Part shown: positions 9,306 to 20,376 of the stretch, one piece after another
Layout: each line of letters opens with the position of its first letter
Numbering within the stretch: the stretch's first letter is position 1
Assembly (NCBI GenBank): GCA_964480365.1
Contig: CAYZPM010000010.1
Coordinates: 19,578 to 83,577, forward strand
Length of the DNA: 64,000 nt
Direction: 5' to 3'
From: CAIQPV01 sp964480365
Lineage (GTDB): Bacteria > Pseudomonadota > Gammaproteobacteria > Burkholderiales > Gallionellaceae
Translations under genes and position numbers: made by a program
Notes under the pieces: model-generated
The model's database searches: none
Told to the model about the DNA's origin: nothing
What the model saw: only the letters and a program-made list of their open reading frames with translations

Positions 9306-9350
9306 TGCGTTCAGGCTTGTCGAAGCCTACCTGAGCTTGTCAAAGTGACC
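9306..9350. repeat. GAGCTTGTCGAA-type dispersed repeat, degenerate copy
   Basis: Two related units, CAGGCTTGTCGAAGCCT and CTGAGCTTGTCAAAGTG, sit in tandem. The same unit occurs as an inverted pair at 48722-48791. This motif family is a common extragenic palindromic repeat in proteobacterial genomes. It occupies the first part of the 346-base gap after rph. Confidence 0.55.
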
Positions 9351-9370
9351 CAAGGCAACTTTGTCGAGTG

Positions 9371-9399
9371 AAAAAAAACGGAGCAGTTTCCTGCTCCGT
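9371..9399 (-). terminator. Rho-independent terminator on the minus strand, with no CDS upstream of it
   Basis: ACGGAGCAG-TTTC-CTGCTCCGT (9378-9399) is a perfect nine-pair stem; read on the minus strand it is followed by eight T residues (9371-9378). A second small stem (CCAGGTG-TTG-CACCTGG, about 9405-9421) lies just before it in that direction. There is no credible minus-strand protein gene between here and the SulP gene start at 9604, so the transcript it ends could be a small RNA. Confidence 0.6.
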
Positions 9400-9590
9400 A
9401 AAATCCAGGTGTTGCACCTGGAGGGGAATGGACGAATGATGCGCTGAAAAATAAATCCACTCTGTGCGGTAGCGCTCATTGAACGATAGTGTTGTGATAT
9501 TGCACGATGCACCTATGCCCAGCATTTCTGGCATGTAGAGTGGTGTTGTGCAAGCTTGCGTATGGGGTTAGGATGGGGCAACTGTAAATT
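9400..9590 (-). ncRNA. Candidate small RNA ending at the 9371 terminator
   Basis: This is a proposal only. The region between rph and the SulP gene lacks a plausible ORF on either strand and ends, on the minus strand, in two stem-loops and a T-run. No clear promoter could be fixed, so the 5' end is a guess. If real it would be transcribed divergently from, and partly overlap, the upstream region of the SulP gene. Confidence 0.3.
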
Positions 9591-9603
9591 GGAAGCTTGA
9601 ACC

Positions 9604-11793
9604 ATGAAATTACCTAAGCCTGAAGCAGGAGATTTCTGGGGCGGTCTTGCCGCCATGCTAGTCGCGCTACCTTCGGCCATTGCCTTCGGCGTTACCATCT
9701 ACTCACCAATGGGCGCCTCCTACGCGGCGCAGGGCGCTCTGGCCGGCATTCTCGGCGTGACCGCGCTCGGTCTAATCGCACCGGCGCTGGGTGGCACCAA
9801 TCGGCTCATCACCGCCCCGTGCGCTCCTGCCGCTGCTGTGCTTTCGGCATTTGTCATCGAGTTTATGCATGGCAGCGGCAACATCGAGGCCGCTTTGCTG
9901 ATGGTGTCTATGCTGGGACTCCTGGCAGGTACGCTGCAGATCATTTTCGGCACGGCGCGTCTCGGGCAGTTGATTAAATATATGCCATATCCCGTGGTGA
10001 GCGGTTATCTGTCCGGTGTTGGCCTCACCATCATCGCCAGCCAGGTACCCATATTCCTCGGTACTCCCAAGGGTACGCATTTCTGGGCATCGCTCGCCGC
10101 ATCGGGACTCTGGAAATGGCAGAGCATGGTCGTCGGCGCGGTGACAATAGGCGTGATGCTCGTTGCACCCAAGGTCACGCGGGCCGTGCCAGCCGCCATT
10201 CTCGCGCTGTTGGCGGGGGTACTCACCTATTTCGGACTCGGCCTGGCGGATCCCGCATTGCTGACGCTTGCAGGTAATCCGTTCGTCGTTGGCTCGCTCG
10301 GCGGTGGCGGCAGTTTTACCGATGCCATGGCGGGACGCTGGCACGCCATGAGCGATATCGGCATCGAACAGATCAAGTACATCGCAGTTCCCGCGCTGAC
10401 ACTGGCCGTGCTGCTTTCCATCGACACGCTGAAGACTTGCATGGTTCTCGATGCACTGACACACTCGCGCCACAATTCAAACCGCGAACTGATCGCACAA
10501 GGCCTTGGAAATGTGGCTTCGTCCGTTATTGGCGGCATCCCCGGCGCAGGTCAAATGGGTGCGACATTGGTCAATATGTCTAGCGGTGGGGTGAGCAGAT
10601 TATCGGGAGTGTTTGAAGGCGCGCTGGCATTGGTCGCCTTCCTTGTGCTCGGCGCATTAATTTCCTGGGTGCCGGTCGCGGCACTCGCCGCGATCCTGAT
10701 TGTCGTCGGCGTGCGCATGATAGATCGCCACAGCTTCCAGTTCCTCAAGCAGCGCTCCACAATACTGGATTTCGCCGTCATCGCTGCCGTCATCGCCACG
10801 GCGTTGACGGTCAGCCTGATCGCGGCGTCGGGTGTCGGTATCATGTTGGCTGTGATGCTGTTCATTCGCGAACAGATCGGCGGCGCGGTCGTTCACCGCA
10901 AGGTTAGTTGCCGCGAGACTTTTTCGAAACGCGTACGCACACATGAAGAAATGGAAATTCTCATTGAACGCGGCGAATGCGGCGTTGTCGTTGAACTTCA
11001 GGGCAGCCTGTTTTTCGGTACCACCAACCAGCTTTATTCGGCGCTGGAGCCGGAACTGAAAACACGGGTCTACGTTATCCTCGATATGCGTCGCGTGCAA
11101 ACCGTCGATGTTACCGCTGTTCACATGCTGGATCAGGTCAAGGACATGCTTGCCGAACGCCACGGTTTTCTCATCTTCAGCCAATTGCCGCAGAACCTGC
11201 CTTCAGGTCGCGATATGCAGCAGTATTTCGATCAGGTCGGCCTTGTGCGCCCGGAAAGTCCGGTGCGCGTGTTCGACGAACTCGACGATGCGCTCGAATG
11301 GGTCGAGGATCGCATCCTTGAGGAAGCGATTTGCGCACATGGCGAGCGAGATGCGCTCGGACTCAACGAATTTGAACTATTCAAGGGCCGCAAGGCGGAA
11401 ACGCTTGCTGCACTGGAACAGTGCATGGAAAAGCGTTCCTACAAGGTAGGTGAAAAAATATTCAAGCATGGCGACATCAGCGACGAAATCTTCCTGATCC
11501 GCAAGGGTGCTGTGCGCATCATGCTACCGATTTCCGAGAAGCAGAGCCACCATCTCGGCACATTCGGTCGTGGATCTTTCTTCGGTGAAATGGCTTTTCT
11601 CGATGGTGGTGCGCGTTCCGCCGATGCAGTGGCATTTTCTGATGCCGAACTTTATGTTCTTTCGCGCAAAACTTTCGACTCGTTGGCCGAAGAACACAAA
11701 AAACTTGCTATCGGTCTTATGGAGGGTCTCGCCAGCGTGCTTGCGAGCCGGTTGCGCTACACGGATGCGGAATTGCGGGTGCTGGAGTCTTGA
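9604..11793 (+). CDS. SulP-family anion transporter with STAS and cyclic-nucleotide-binding domains
   Basis: 729 residues in three parts. Residues about 10-440 are the SulP membrane domain, with many hydrophobic helices and the family N-terminus GGLAAMLVALPSAIAFGV. Residues about 455-570 are a STAS domain (GVVVELQGSLFFGTTNQLY, VILDMRRVQTVDVTAVHML). Residues about 600-720 are a Crp-like cNMP domain (GEKIFKHGDISDEIFLIRKG; phosphate-cassette region GSFFGEMAFLDGGARSADA). SulP proteins import sulfate, bicarbonate, dicarboxylates or similar anions; the substrate cannot be read here. The fused cNMP domain suggests gating by a nucleotide or other ligand. A GGAAG sequence lies before the ATG. The gene is monocistronic by spacing. 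Confidence 0.9.
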   Translation: MKLPKPEAGDFWGGLAAMLVALPSAIAFGVTIYSPMGASYAAQGALAGILGVTALGLIAPALGGTNRLITAPCAPAAAVLSAFVIEFMHGSGNIEAALLMVSMLGLLAGTLQIIFGTARLGQLIKYMPYPVVSGYLSGVGLTIIASQVPIFLGTPKGTHFWASLAASGLWKWQSMVVGAVTIGVMLVAPKVTRAVPAAILALLAGVLTYFGLGLADPALLTLAGNPFVVGSLGGGGSFTDAMAGRWHAMSDIGIEQIKYIAVPALTLAVLLSIDTLKTCMVLDALTHSRHNSNRELIAQGLGNVASSVIGGIPGAGQMGATLVNMSSGGVSRLSGVFEGALALVAFLVLGALISWVPVAALAAILIVVGVRMIDRHSFQFLKQRSTILDFAVIAAVIATALTVSLIAASGVGIMLAVMLFIREQIGGAVVHRKVSCRETFSKRVRTHEEMEILIERGECGVVVELQGSLFFGTTNQLYSALEPELKTRVYVILDMRRVQTVDVTAVHMLDQVKDMLAERHGFLIFSQLPQNLPSGRDMQQYFDQVGLVRPESPVRVFDELDDALEWVEDRILEEAICAHGERDALGLNEFELFKGRKAETLAALEQCMEKRSYKVGEKIFKHGDISDEIFLIRKGAVRIMLPISEKQSHHLGTFGRGSFFGEMAFLDGGARSADAVAFSDAELYVLSRKTFDSLAEEHKKLAIGLMEGLASVLASRLRYTDAELRVLES

Positions 11794-12220
11794 CTCGTTA
11801 TTCACGAGTGCTCCATCAATGCATGGGGCGCTCGTTGGCGTAACGAGATGATGCCATGATTGGAAATGCCAGCCTGCGTATTACGCTGAATTCAGCCATT
11901 GATAATTGTGTAACCAGTATAGGCACATTCCCGAACACCATGTCGCCGTGCTGTTTTCCAGAAATCGGATTCTCATCAAAGTGTCGTTTCGTTGATTCGA
12001 TACCCAACACAACCTGCGACTTTTTGCACCGCCTTTAGAAACTAACGCTCCCCCGCATTATCGGCAACTCGGCTGGTTAGCTCTGCATAGCCATTCGACT
12101 AGGCTGACAAAAGACGTCAGCCAAGTCGCTGGTTATGTGCGTTAACGCACAGAGAGGGGCTGGTTTAATCGCCATGATGCAACAATTCCGGCAATCATTT
12201 AACCAAAGGAGCCGCCCATC
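11794..12220. other. 427-base intergenic region
   Basis: No gene can be supported. Short ORFs are open on both strands over 11816-12038 (about 60 codons each), without recognisable domains or good ribosome sites. The right half holds a dispersed repeat (12077-12146). AAAGGAG at about 12205 is the ribosome site of the next gene. Confidence 0.5.
12077..12146. repeat. GCCAT-CGACTA repeat element with hairpin
   Basis: Begins TTAGCTCTGCATAGCCATTC, continues with GGCTGAC-AAAAGAC-GTCAGCC (a stem) and ends AAGTCGCTGGTTAT. A diverged copy lies at 21022-21066 (stem GCTGC-AAAAAAC-GCAGC, then AAGTCATTGGTTAT), and the first 25 bases recur exactly at 41418-41442. Confidence 0.65.
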
Positions 12221-13405
12221 ATGGATACTCGTACCTCAGCCGCCGCCACGATTTTAATCGCCACAGATAATCTCACTGATGCTGCGATGGTGAAGAATCT
12301 GCTGACCCCGGAATTCGATCACATATTTATGTCCACTGACCCTGAAAAAGTGGCGGAAGATTTCGTGCGCCATCGGCCCAGCGTGCTGGTTCTGGCATTC
12401 AATACCCTGGAAAAAGCGGAACGTTATTATTTGGAGTTGCATCGCTTGTGTGAGGTAGTACACCAGCTTCCCCATCGTACTGTGGTTCTATGCAACAAGG
12501 ACGAAGTTAAGCAGGTTTATGAGCTATGCAAGAAGGAATATTTCGACGACTACATTCTTTTCTGGCCGATGACCCATGATTCAACTCGGCTATCCATGAC
12601 CATCCACCATGCGCTACGTGAACTCGCCACACTTAAGTATGATGAACCATCGGCGGCAGAGTTTGCCGCCCAAGCACACTACCTTGCGGAGTTGGAAAAA
12701 ACGCTGGATCAACAAATATTGCAGGGCGGTCATCATATTGAAGTGGTCAGTCGTGTCATGGAGCAGGCCGAACAGAAAATCGGCACGGCTCTGGACGGAT
12801 TTTCACAGCGGATTACCTCGGGTGCACTTCCTGATTTGGTCGAGGTCAAAAATGCCGATGGGCTGGGAAAGGAAATCAGCCACTTAAAGAGTGAGGAAGT
12901 TCAGCCGCTTTTCATTGCTGCTGCCGAATCCACCCAACCTCTGAAGCAGTGGGCGCAAAAACTTCTGCAGGAATGCGAGCCATTCCTGGAGTCAGCCCGC
13001 GTTTTGAATGCCATGGCAGAGCGCATCAGGCCTACCGTGCTGGTGGTGGACGACAACGAGGCTCAACGCATAATAATCGGCAAGCTTCTGACTGTGGAGA
13101 ACTATGACATTCTATTCGCCAGGGATGGTTTAGAAGCTTTGAACATTCTGCGCAAGAAGCGGCCAGATTTAATTCTCATGGATATAATGATGCCTAATAT
13201 GAATGGCATGGAGACCATGCGGCGGCTGAAGTCCATTCCGCATTTATCCAGGACTCCTGTAATAATGGTTACCGGCAAGAGCGAAGGGGAGGTTGTCGTT
13301 GACTGCATAAATGCCGGTGCGGTTGATTTCGTAGTGAAACCTTTCGTCCACTCAATCCTGATCAACAAGATAGCCCGCGCGCTGAATGCAACAATCTCAT
13401 CGTAG
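12221..13405 (+). CDS. Response regulator with two receiver-like domains
   Basis: 394 residues. The C-terminal domain (about 270-394) is a complete receiver: D277/D278 in VLVVDDNEAQ, phospho-acceptor D321 in LILMDIMMP, T351 in MVTGKS and K373 in VVKPF. The N-terminal region (about 8-125) has receiver-like alternation, but the acceptor position reads VLVLAFNTLEK, so it looks degenerate. A helical linker (150-260) joins them. There is no DNA-binding or enzymatic output domain, so it probably signals through protein contacts. No histidine kinase gene is adjacent. AAAGGAG precedes the ATG. Confidence 0.8.
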   Translation: MDTRTSAAATILIATDNLTDAAMVKNLLTPEFDHIFMSTDPEKVAEDFVRHRPSVLVLAFNTLEKAERYYLELHRLCEVVHQLPHRTVVLCNKDEVKQVYELCKKEYFDDYILFWPMTHDSTRLSMTIHHALRELATLKYDEPSAAEFAAQAHYLAELEKTLDQQILQGGHHIEVVSRVMEQAEQKIGTALDGFSQRITSGALPDLVEVKNADGLGKEISHLKSEEVQPLFIAAAESTQPLKQWAQKLLQECEPFLESARVLNAMAERIRPTVLVVDDNEAQRIIIGKLLTVENYDILFARDGLEALNILRKKRPDLILMDIMMPNMNGMETMRRLKSIPHLSRTPVIMVTGKSEGEVVVDCINAGAVDFVVKPFVHSILINKIARALNATISS

Positions 13406-13500
13406 CGGCAGCTCACTATAGATATAGTCGTTAAACTGACTGGCAAGTAAGCTGCCTGGTCATTCAACTTGTCATCAGACACTCTCGCACAAAAATTAAG

Positions 13501-13570
13501 TATAATTCGCACCGTTACACTCACAATAACCCCCCACTCAAACCTTTGTGGGGAAGCCAAAGGAAAAATC
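13501..13570 (+). promoter_or_regulatory. Probable promoter -10 and leader hairpin of the aminotransferase gene
   Basis: TATAAT at 13501-13506 has no good -35 at the expected distance. The leader carries CCCCACTCAAACCTTTGTGGGG in two arms (CCCCAC / GTGGGG, about 13533-13554). Position of the -10 downstream of the first in-frame ATG-like codons argues for the TTG start at 13571. Confidence 0.4.
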
Positions 13571-14764
13571 TTGGAACTCTCCAGACGCGTACAAGCCATT
13601 AAACCCTCCCCGACTCTTGCCGTTACGGCGCGCGCTGCAAAACTGAAAGCAGAAGGAAAAGACATTATCGGATTGGGTGCGGGCGAGCCTGATTTCGATA
13701 CGCCACAACACATCAAGGACGCAGCCATAGGCGCGATCAACAGGGGCTTTACCAAATACACCGCAGTGGGCGGCACTCCCACGCTTAAAGCCGCCGTCAT
13801 CGCCAAGTTCAAGCGTGACAATGGGCTGGACTATACCGCGAAGCAAATTCTGGTTTCCTGCGGCGGCAAGCAGAGTTTTTTCAATCTCGCGCTGGCGTAC
13901 ATCAATCCCGGCGATGAGGTCATTATTCCTGCGCCTTACTGGGTGTCTTATCCGGACATCGTGATCATCGCGGAAGGCAAGCCGGTGATCGTGGAGGCGG
14001 GCATTGAGCAGGGTTTCAAGATGACCGCCGCGCAACTGGAAGCGGCGATCACGTCCAAGACCAAAATGGTGGTGATCAATAGTCCGAGCAATCCGTCTGG
14101 CGCGGTATATACGCTGGAAGATTTGCTGGCGCTGGGCGAGGTGCTGCGCAAGCATCCGAATATTCTTATCGCCACCGATGACATGTATGAACACGTCGCG
14201 CTGACCGACGCAAAATTTGCCAATATTCTGAATGCCTGTCCTGACCTGTATCCGCGCACCATGGTGCTGAATGGCGTATCCAAGGCTTACTCCATGACGG
14301 GTTGGCGCATTGGCTATGCGGCGGGGCCGGAGAACATCATCACAGCGATGGAAAATGTGCAATCGCAAAGCACTTCCAACCCAACCTCGATATCGCAGGT
14401 AGCGGCGGAAGCTGCATTGAACGGCGATCAGGGCTGCATCACTCCGATGGTGAAGGCGTTCCGCGAGCGGCATGTGTACGTGGTAAATGAACTGAACAAG
14501 ATTCCCGGTGTGAAGTGCATCATGGCTGGCGGCGCGTTTTACGCCTTTCCGGATGCGCGCGGGGCAATTGCCAAGCTGCATCAACGCGGAACGATCAAGG
14601 CGGCAACTGATATCGCGTTGTCCGAATACTTGCTGGAACATGCCGGGGTGGCCGTGGTGCCCGGCTCGGCCTTCGGCAGCGAGGGTTACATGCGGTTATC
14701 TTTCGCCACTTCGATGGAAAATTTGCAGAACGCCATTAGCCGCATCGCCAAGGCGTTCGCATAA
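13571..14764 (+). CDS. aspC: Class I aminotransferase, aspartate aminotransferase type
   Basis: 397 residues. This is the PLP enzyme of the I-gamma/AspAT-Ib type, exchanging amino groups between aspartate and 2-oxoglutarate. Markers are GLGAGEPDFDTPQHI, NSPSNPSGAVY, the PLP lysine in NGVSKAYSMTGWRIGYAAGP and the C-terminal PGSAFGSEGYMRLSFA. The TTG at 13571 gives the usual N-terminus (M)ELSRRVQAIKPSPTLAVTA and has an AAGGA about seven bases upstream; the longer open frame from 13469 adds 34 residues unlike the family and overlaps a likely -10. It could be named aatA or aspC; substrate preference beyond aspartate is not visible. Confidence 0.88.
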   Translation: MELSRRVQAIKPSPTLAVTARAAKLKAEGKDIIGLGAGEPDFDTPQHIKDAAIGAINRGFTKYTAVGGTPTLKAAVIAKFKRDNGLDYTAKQILVSCGGKQSFFNLALAYINPGDEVIIPAPYWVSYPDIVIIAEGKPVIVEAGIEQGFKMTAAQLEAAITSKTKMVVINSPSNPSGAVYTLEDLLALGEVLRKHPNILIATDDMYEHVALTDAKFANILNACPDLYPRTMVLNGVSKAYSMTGWRIGYAAGPENIITAMENVQSQSTSNPTSISQVAAEAALNGDQGCITPMVKAFRERHVYVVNELNKIPGVKCIMAGGAFYAFPDARGAIAKLHQRGTIKAATDIALSEYLLEHAGVAVVPGSAFGSEGYMRLSFATSMENLQNAISRIAKAFA

Positions 14765-14844
14765 GCGCAGTCAAAAGGCTTGTACAGCCTCTGACTGTTG
14801 AGCGTTAAATAATTGAAGATGGCAGCGAAACCTATAATTTCTTC

Positions 14845-14870
14845 ATTCCGACGAAGGCCGGAATCCAGCA
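14845..14870. repeat. GAAGGCCGGAATCCAG-type repeat fragment
   Basis: ATTCCGACGAAGGCCGGAAT is a short palindrome followed by CCAGCA. It matches the pattern of the paired elements between grpE and dnaK (37251-37275 and 37334-37360). Confidence 0.5.
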
Positions 14871-14871
14871 T

Positions 14872-14943
14872 TTGATACCCCCCTTACTATCGGGTATAAT
14901 TCGTACTAAATCAGAGCGGGATGAACTAAAGGTTCGTCCCGCT
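14872..14943 (+). promoter_or_regulatory. carAB promoter and leader hairpin
   Basis: TTGATA (14872-14877) and TATAAT (14895-14900) are separated by exactly 17 bases, a strong sigma-70 pair. Transcription would begin near 14907. The leader immediately forms a stem, GCGGGATGAAC / GTTCGTCCCGC (about 14914-14941), followed by TTCTTTAT. This looks like a weak terminator or attenuator in front of carA. What signal it would respond to is unknown. Confidence 0.65.
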
Positions 14944-14975
14944 TCTTTATGTAATCTTCCAAGTTGGAGTATCAG

Positions 14976-16103
14976 GTGCTGCAAACGAACCCCGCCATTC
15001 TTGTATTAGCCGATGGGACGGTGTTTCGGGGCATCGCTATCGGCGCTTCCGGTAGCAGTGCCGGTGAGGTGGTGTTCAACACCGCGATGACCGGCTATCA
15101 GGAAATCCTCACTGACCCGTCTTACTGTAAACAGATCGTTACACTGACTTGTCCTCATATCGGCAATGTGGGGGTGAATGCCGAGGACGTGGAATCGCGC
15201 CAAGTATTCGCCAGCGGATTGGTGATCCGCGACTTGTCGATGGTCGTGAGCAATTTCCGCAGCACGCATTCCTTGTCCGACTACCTCAAGGCCAATAACG
15301 TGGTGGCCATCGCCGACATTGACACGCGCAAGCTGACGCGCATTTTGCGCGAGAAGGGTGCGCAGAACGGTTGTATTGCCACCGGTACGGATGAGGCGGC
15401 AGCGCTGGTTGAGGCACGTGATTTTGCCGGGCTGGCAGGGATGGATTTGGCCAAAGTGGTGAGCTGCGACAGTCAATACGAATGGGTTCAACGCGAGTGG
15501 GCATTAGGCCACAGTTACCGCGACATGGCCGACGCGAAATTCCATGTGGTAGCTTATGACTTTGGCGTGAAGCGCAACATCCTGCGCATGCTGGCGGAGC
15601 GCGGCTGCAAAATCACCGTGGTGCCTGCCCTAACCACTGCGGAAGAGGTGTTGGCATTGAAACCGGACGGCGTATTCCTGTCCAACGGCCCCGGCGATCC
15701 GGAGCCGTGCGACTACGCGATCAAAGCGACGCGCAAATTTATCGAAAAGGGCGTGCCGCTGTTTGGCATCTGTTTGGGACATCAGCTCATGGGGCTGGCG
15801 CTGGGTGCGAAGACGGTGAAAATGAAGTTCGGCCATCGTGGCGCGAATCATCCGGTGCAGGACATGCAGAGCAAGCGCGTGATGATTACCAGCCAGAACC
15901 ACGGCTTTGCGGTGGACACAGCAACGCTGCCCGCGAATGCGCGCGTCACTCATGTCTCACTATTCGACGGCACGCTGCAAGGTTTTGAATTAACCGACAA
16001 ACCCGCGTTCTGCTTCCAAGGCCATCCCGAAGCCAGCCCGGGGCCTCGTGATGTGGATTATTTGTTCGACAAATTTATTGGATTGATGGAAAAACAGACG
16101 TAA
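14976..16103 (+). CDS. carA: Carbamoyl-phosphate synthase small subunit
   Basis: 375 residues. This is the glutaminase subunit that feeds ammonia to CarB for arginine and pyrimidine synthesis. The N-terminal CPSase small-chain domain (GEVVFNTAMTGYQEILTDPS) precedes the class I glutamine amidotransferase with nucleophile Cys in GICLGHQLMGLALG and the His/Glu pair in FQGHPEASPGP. The GTG at 14976 has GGAG six bases upstream; a TTG four codons earlier is possible but would overlap the ribosome site. The last codons (CAG ACG TAA) coincide with the start of a hairpin repeat, so the stop may have been supplied by it. Confidence 0.95.
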   Translation: MLQTNPAILVLADGTVFRGIAIGASGSSAGEVVFNTAMTGYQEILTDPSYCKQIVTLTCPHIGNVGVNAEDVESRQVFASGLVIRDLSMVVSNFRSTHSLSDYLKANNVVAIADIDTRKLTRILREKGAQNGCIATGTDEAAALVEARDFAGLAGMDLAKVVSCDSQYEWVQREWALGHSYRDMADAKFHVVAYDFGVKRNILRMLAERGCKITVVPALTTAEEVLALKPDGVFLSNGPGDPEPCDYAIKATRKFIEKGVPLFGICLGHQLMGLALGAKTVKMKFGHRGANHPVQDMQSKRVMITSQNHGFAVDTATLPANARVTHVSLFDGTLQGFELTDKPAFCFQGHPEASPGPRDVDYLFDKFIGLMEKQT

Positions 16104-16172
16104 GACTTAAGACGTAAGTTGTTAGCAAAACCGGTTTCAACTTACGTCTTACGTCTTACGACTGAAGACTGA
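16097..16172. repeat. Heptad-type hairpin repeat between carA and carB
   Basis: Left arm CAGACGTAAGACTTAAGACG, right arm AACTTACGTCTTACGTCTTA; each is made of tandem 7-8 base units (GACGTAA / TTACGTC), and the arms are reverse complements. Related copies lie at 50466-50536, 50781-50860 and 56112-56200, with relatives at 19905-19997 and 23163-23231. Confidence 0.8.
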
Positions 16173-16175
16173 TTT

Positions 16176-19397
<3,222 letters not shown>

Positions 19398-19422
19398 AAT
19401 AAATAAAGTATAGGGGAGCAAC

Positions 19423-19899
19423 ATGAGCAAAGTTCCATTGACCGTGGTCGGTGCCGATTTATTGCGCAACGAACTGCACAAGCTGAAAACGGTGGAGCGT
19501 CCTTCCGTGATTAACGCCATTGCCGAGGCTCGTGCGCAGGGCGATTTGTCTGAAAATGCAGAATACGATGCAGCCAAGGAACGTCAGGCATTCGTCGAGG
19601 GACGCATCGTGGAATTGGAAAGCAAGTTGGGCCGGGCGCAAGTCATCGATCCGAAAACCATCAGTTCCGATGGTCGGTGCGTGTTCGGGGCGACTGTGGT
19701 GCTGGAGGATGTGAAGAACGGCGACGTAGTTACGTATCAAGTAGTCGGTGACGATGAAGCGGACATCAAACAGCGCAAGGTTTCCATCAGTTCGCCGATA
19801 GCACGTGCGCTGATCGGCAAATACAGCGGGGATATCGCAGAAGTGCAGGCGCCGGGTGGAATACGAGAATACGAAGTGGTGGATGTGCAGTATATTTAA
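19423..19899 (+). CDS. greA: Transcription elongation factor GreA
   Basis: 158 residues, standard. The factor enters the RNA polymerase secondary channel and stimulates cleavage of backtracked RNA. The N-terminal coiled coil carries the acidic tip in ARAQGDLSENAEYDAAKERQ, and the C-terminal FKBP-like domain has ISSPIARALIGKYSGDIAEV. GGGGAG lies before the ATG. It closes the carAB-greA cluster; a hairpin repeat follows immediately, then the convergent yhbY. Confidence 0.97.
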   Translation: MSKVPLTVVGADLLRNELHKLKTVERPSVINAIAEARAQGDLSENAEYDAAKERQAFVEGRIVELESKLGRAQVIDPKTISSDGRCVFGATVVLEDVKNGDVVTYQVVGDDEADIKQRKVSISSPIARALIGKYSGDIAEVQAPGGIREYEVVDVQYI

Positions 19900-19904
19900 A
19901 AACA

Positions 19905-19997
19905 GTTTTTAGTTGGTAGTCGCTAGTTGTTAGTTAAATCAGAACCCGCGAAGCGGACAAAACCAACTAGCGACTAATGACTAACGGCTACCAACTG
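19905..19997. repeat. Hairpin repeat between greA and yhbY
   Basis: Left arm AGTTGGTAGTCGCTAGTTG, right arm CAACTAGCGACTAATGACTA continuing to CTACCAACT. It starts with CAGTT/TTAG like the other hairpin elements and encloses a CCCGCGAAGC loop similar to that of the tuf copy. It probably serves as the end of both convergent transcripts. Confidence 0.7.
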
Positions 19998-20001
19998 GTC
20001 T

Positions 20002-20343
20002 TTACCGACTTCCCAACTGTTTCTTTGTGAGCGGCTTGCCTCTCCGCTTTACCTGTTTAATTTCGGGAACATCCTCTTGCGGTTGATATACCACCAGAAT
20101 TTTGCCGATGTGTTGAACCGCACCGGCATTCAATTGGGTGCAGATTTGTTCCAGAATGGCTGCTCGCATTTCCCGGTCATCATTCATGACGCGGATCTTG
20201 ATCAGTTCGTGGCTCTTCAGGGCGCGGGCGATCTCTTCCAGTACGGTGGGGGTCAGTCCGGCGTTGCCGATCATGACGGTTGGTTTAAGCGGATGGGCGC
20301 GCGCCTTGAGGTTTTTGCGTTGTAATACGGTGAGCGTTAGCAT
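20002..20343 (-). CDS. yhbY: CRS1/YhbY-domain RNA-binding protein
   Basis: 113 residues. It is a single CRM domain: LTVLQRKNLKARAHPLKPTVMIGNAGLT, with the GNAGLTPTVLEEI loop equivalent to the GxxG of the fold, then KSHELIKIRV. Bacterial YhbY binds pre-50S ribosomal particles. The Lys/Arg-rich C-terminus (VKRRGKPLTKKQLGSR) fits RNA contact. It is divergent from rlmE with only 33 bases between the two starts, so their promoters must overlap. Confidence 0.9.
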   Translation of the reverse strand: MLTLTVLQRKNLKARAHPLKPTVMIGNAGLTPTVLEEIARALKSHELIKIRVMNDDREMRAAILEQICTQLNAGAVQHIGKILVVYQPQEDVPEIKQVKRRGKPLTKKQLGSR

Positions 20344-20376
20344 AAGGACTCCAGATTAGGTATGGCATTCTAAGCG

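Noticed and set aside
11816..12038. Overlapping open frames of about 60 codons on both strands after the SulP gene
   Set aside because: No domain, no convincing ribosome site, and the two frames are antisense to each other; I cannot say which, if any, is real.
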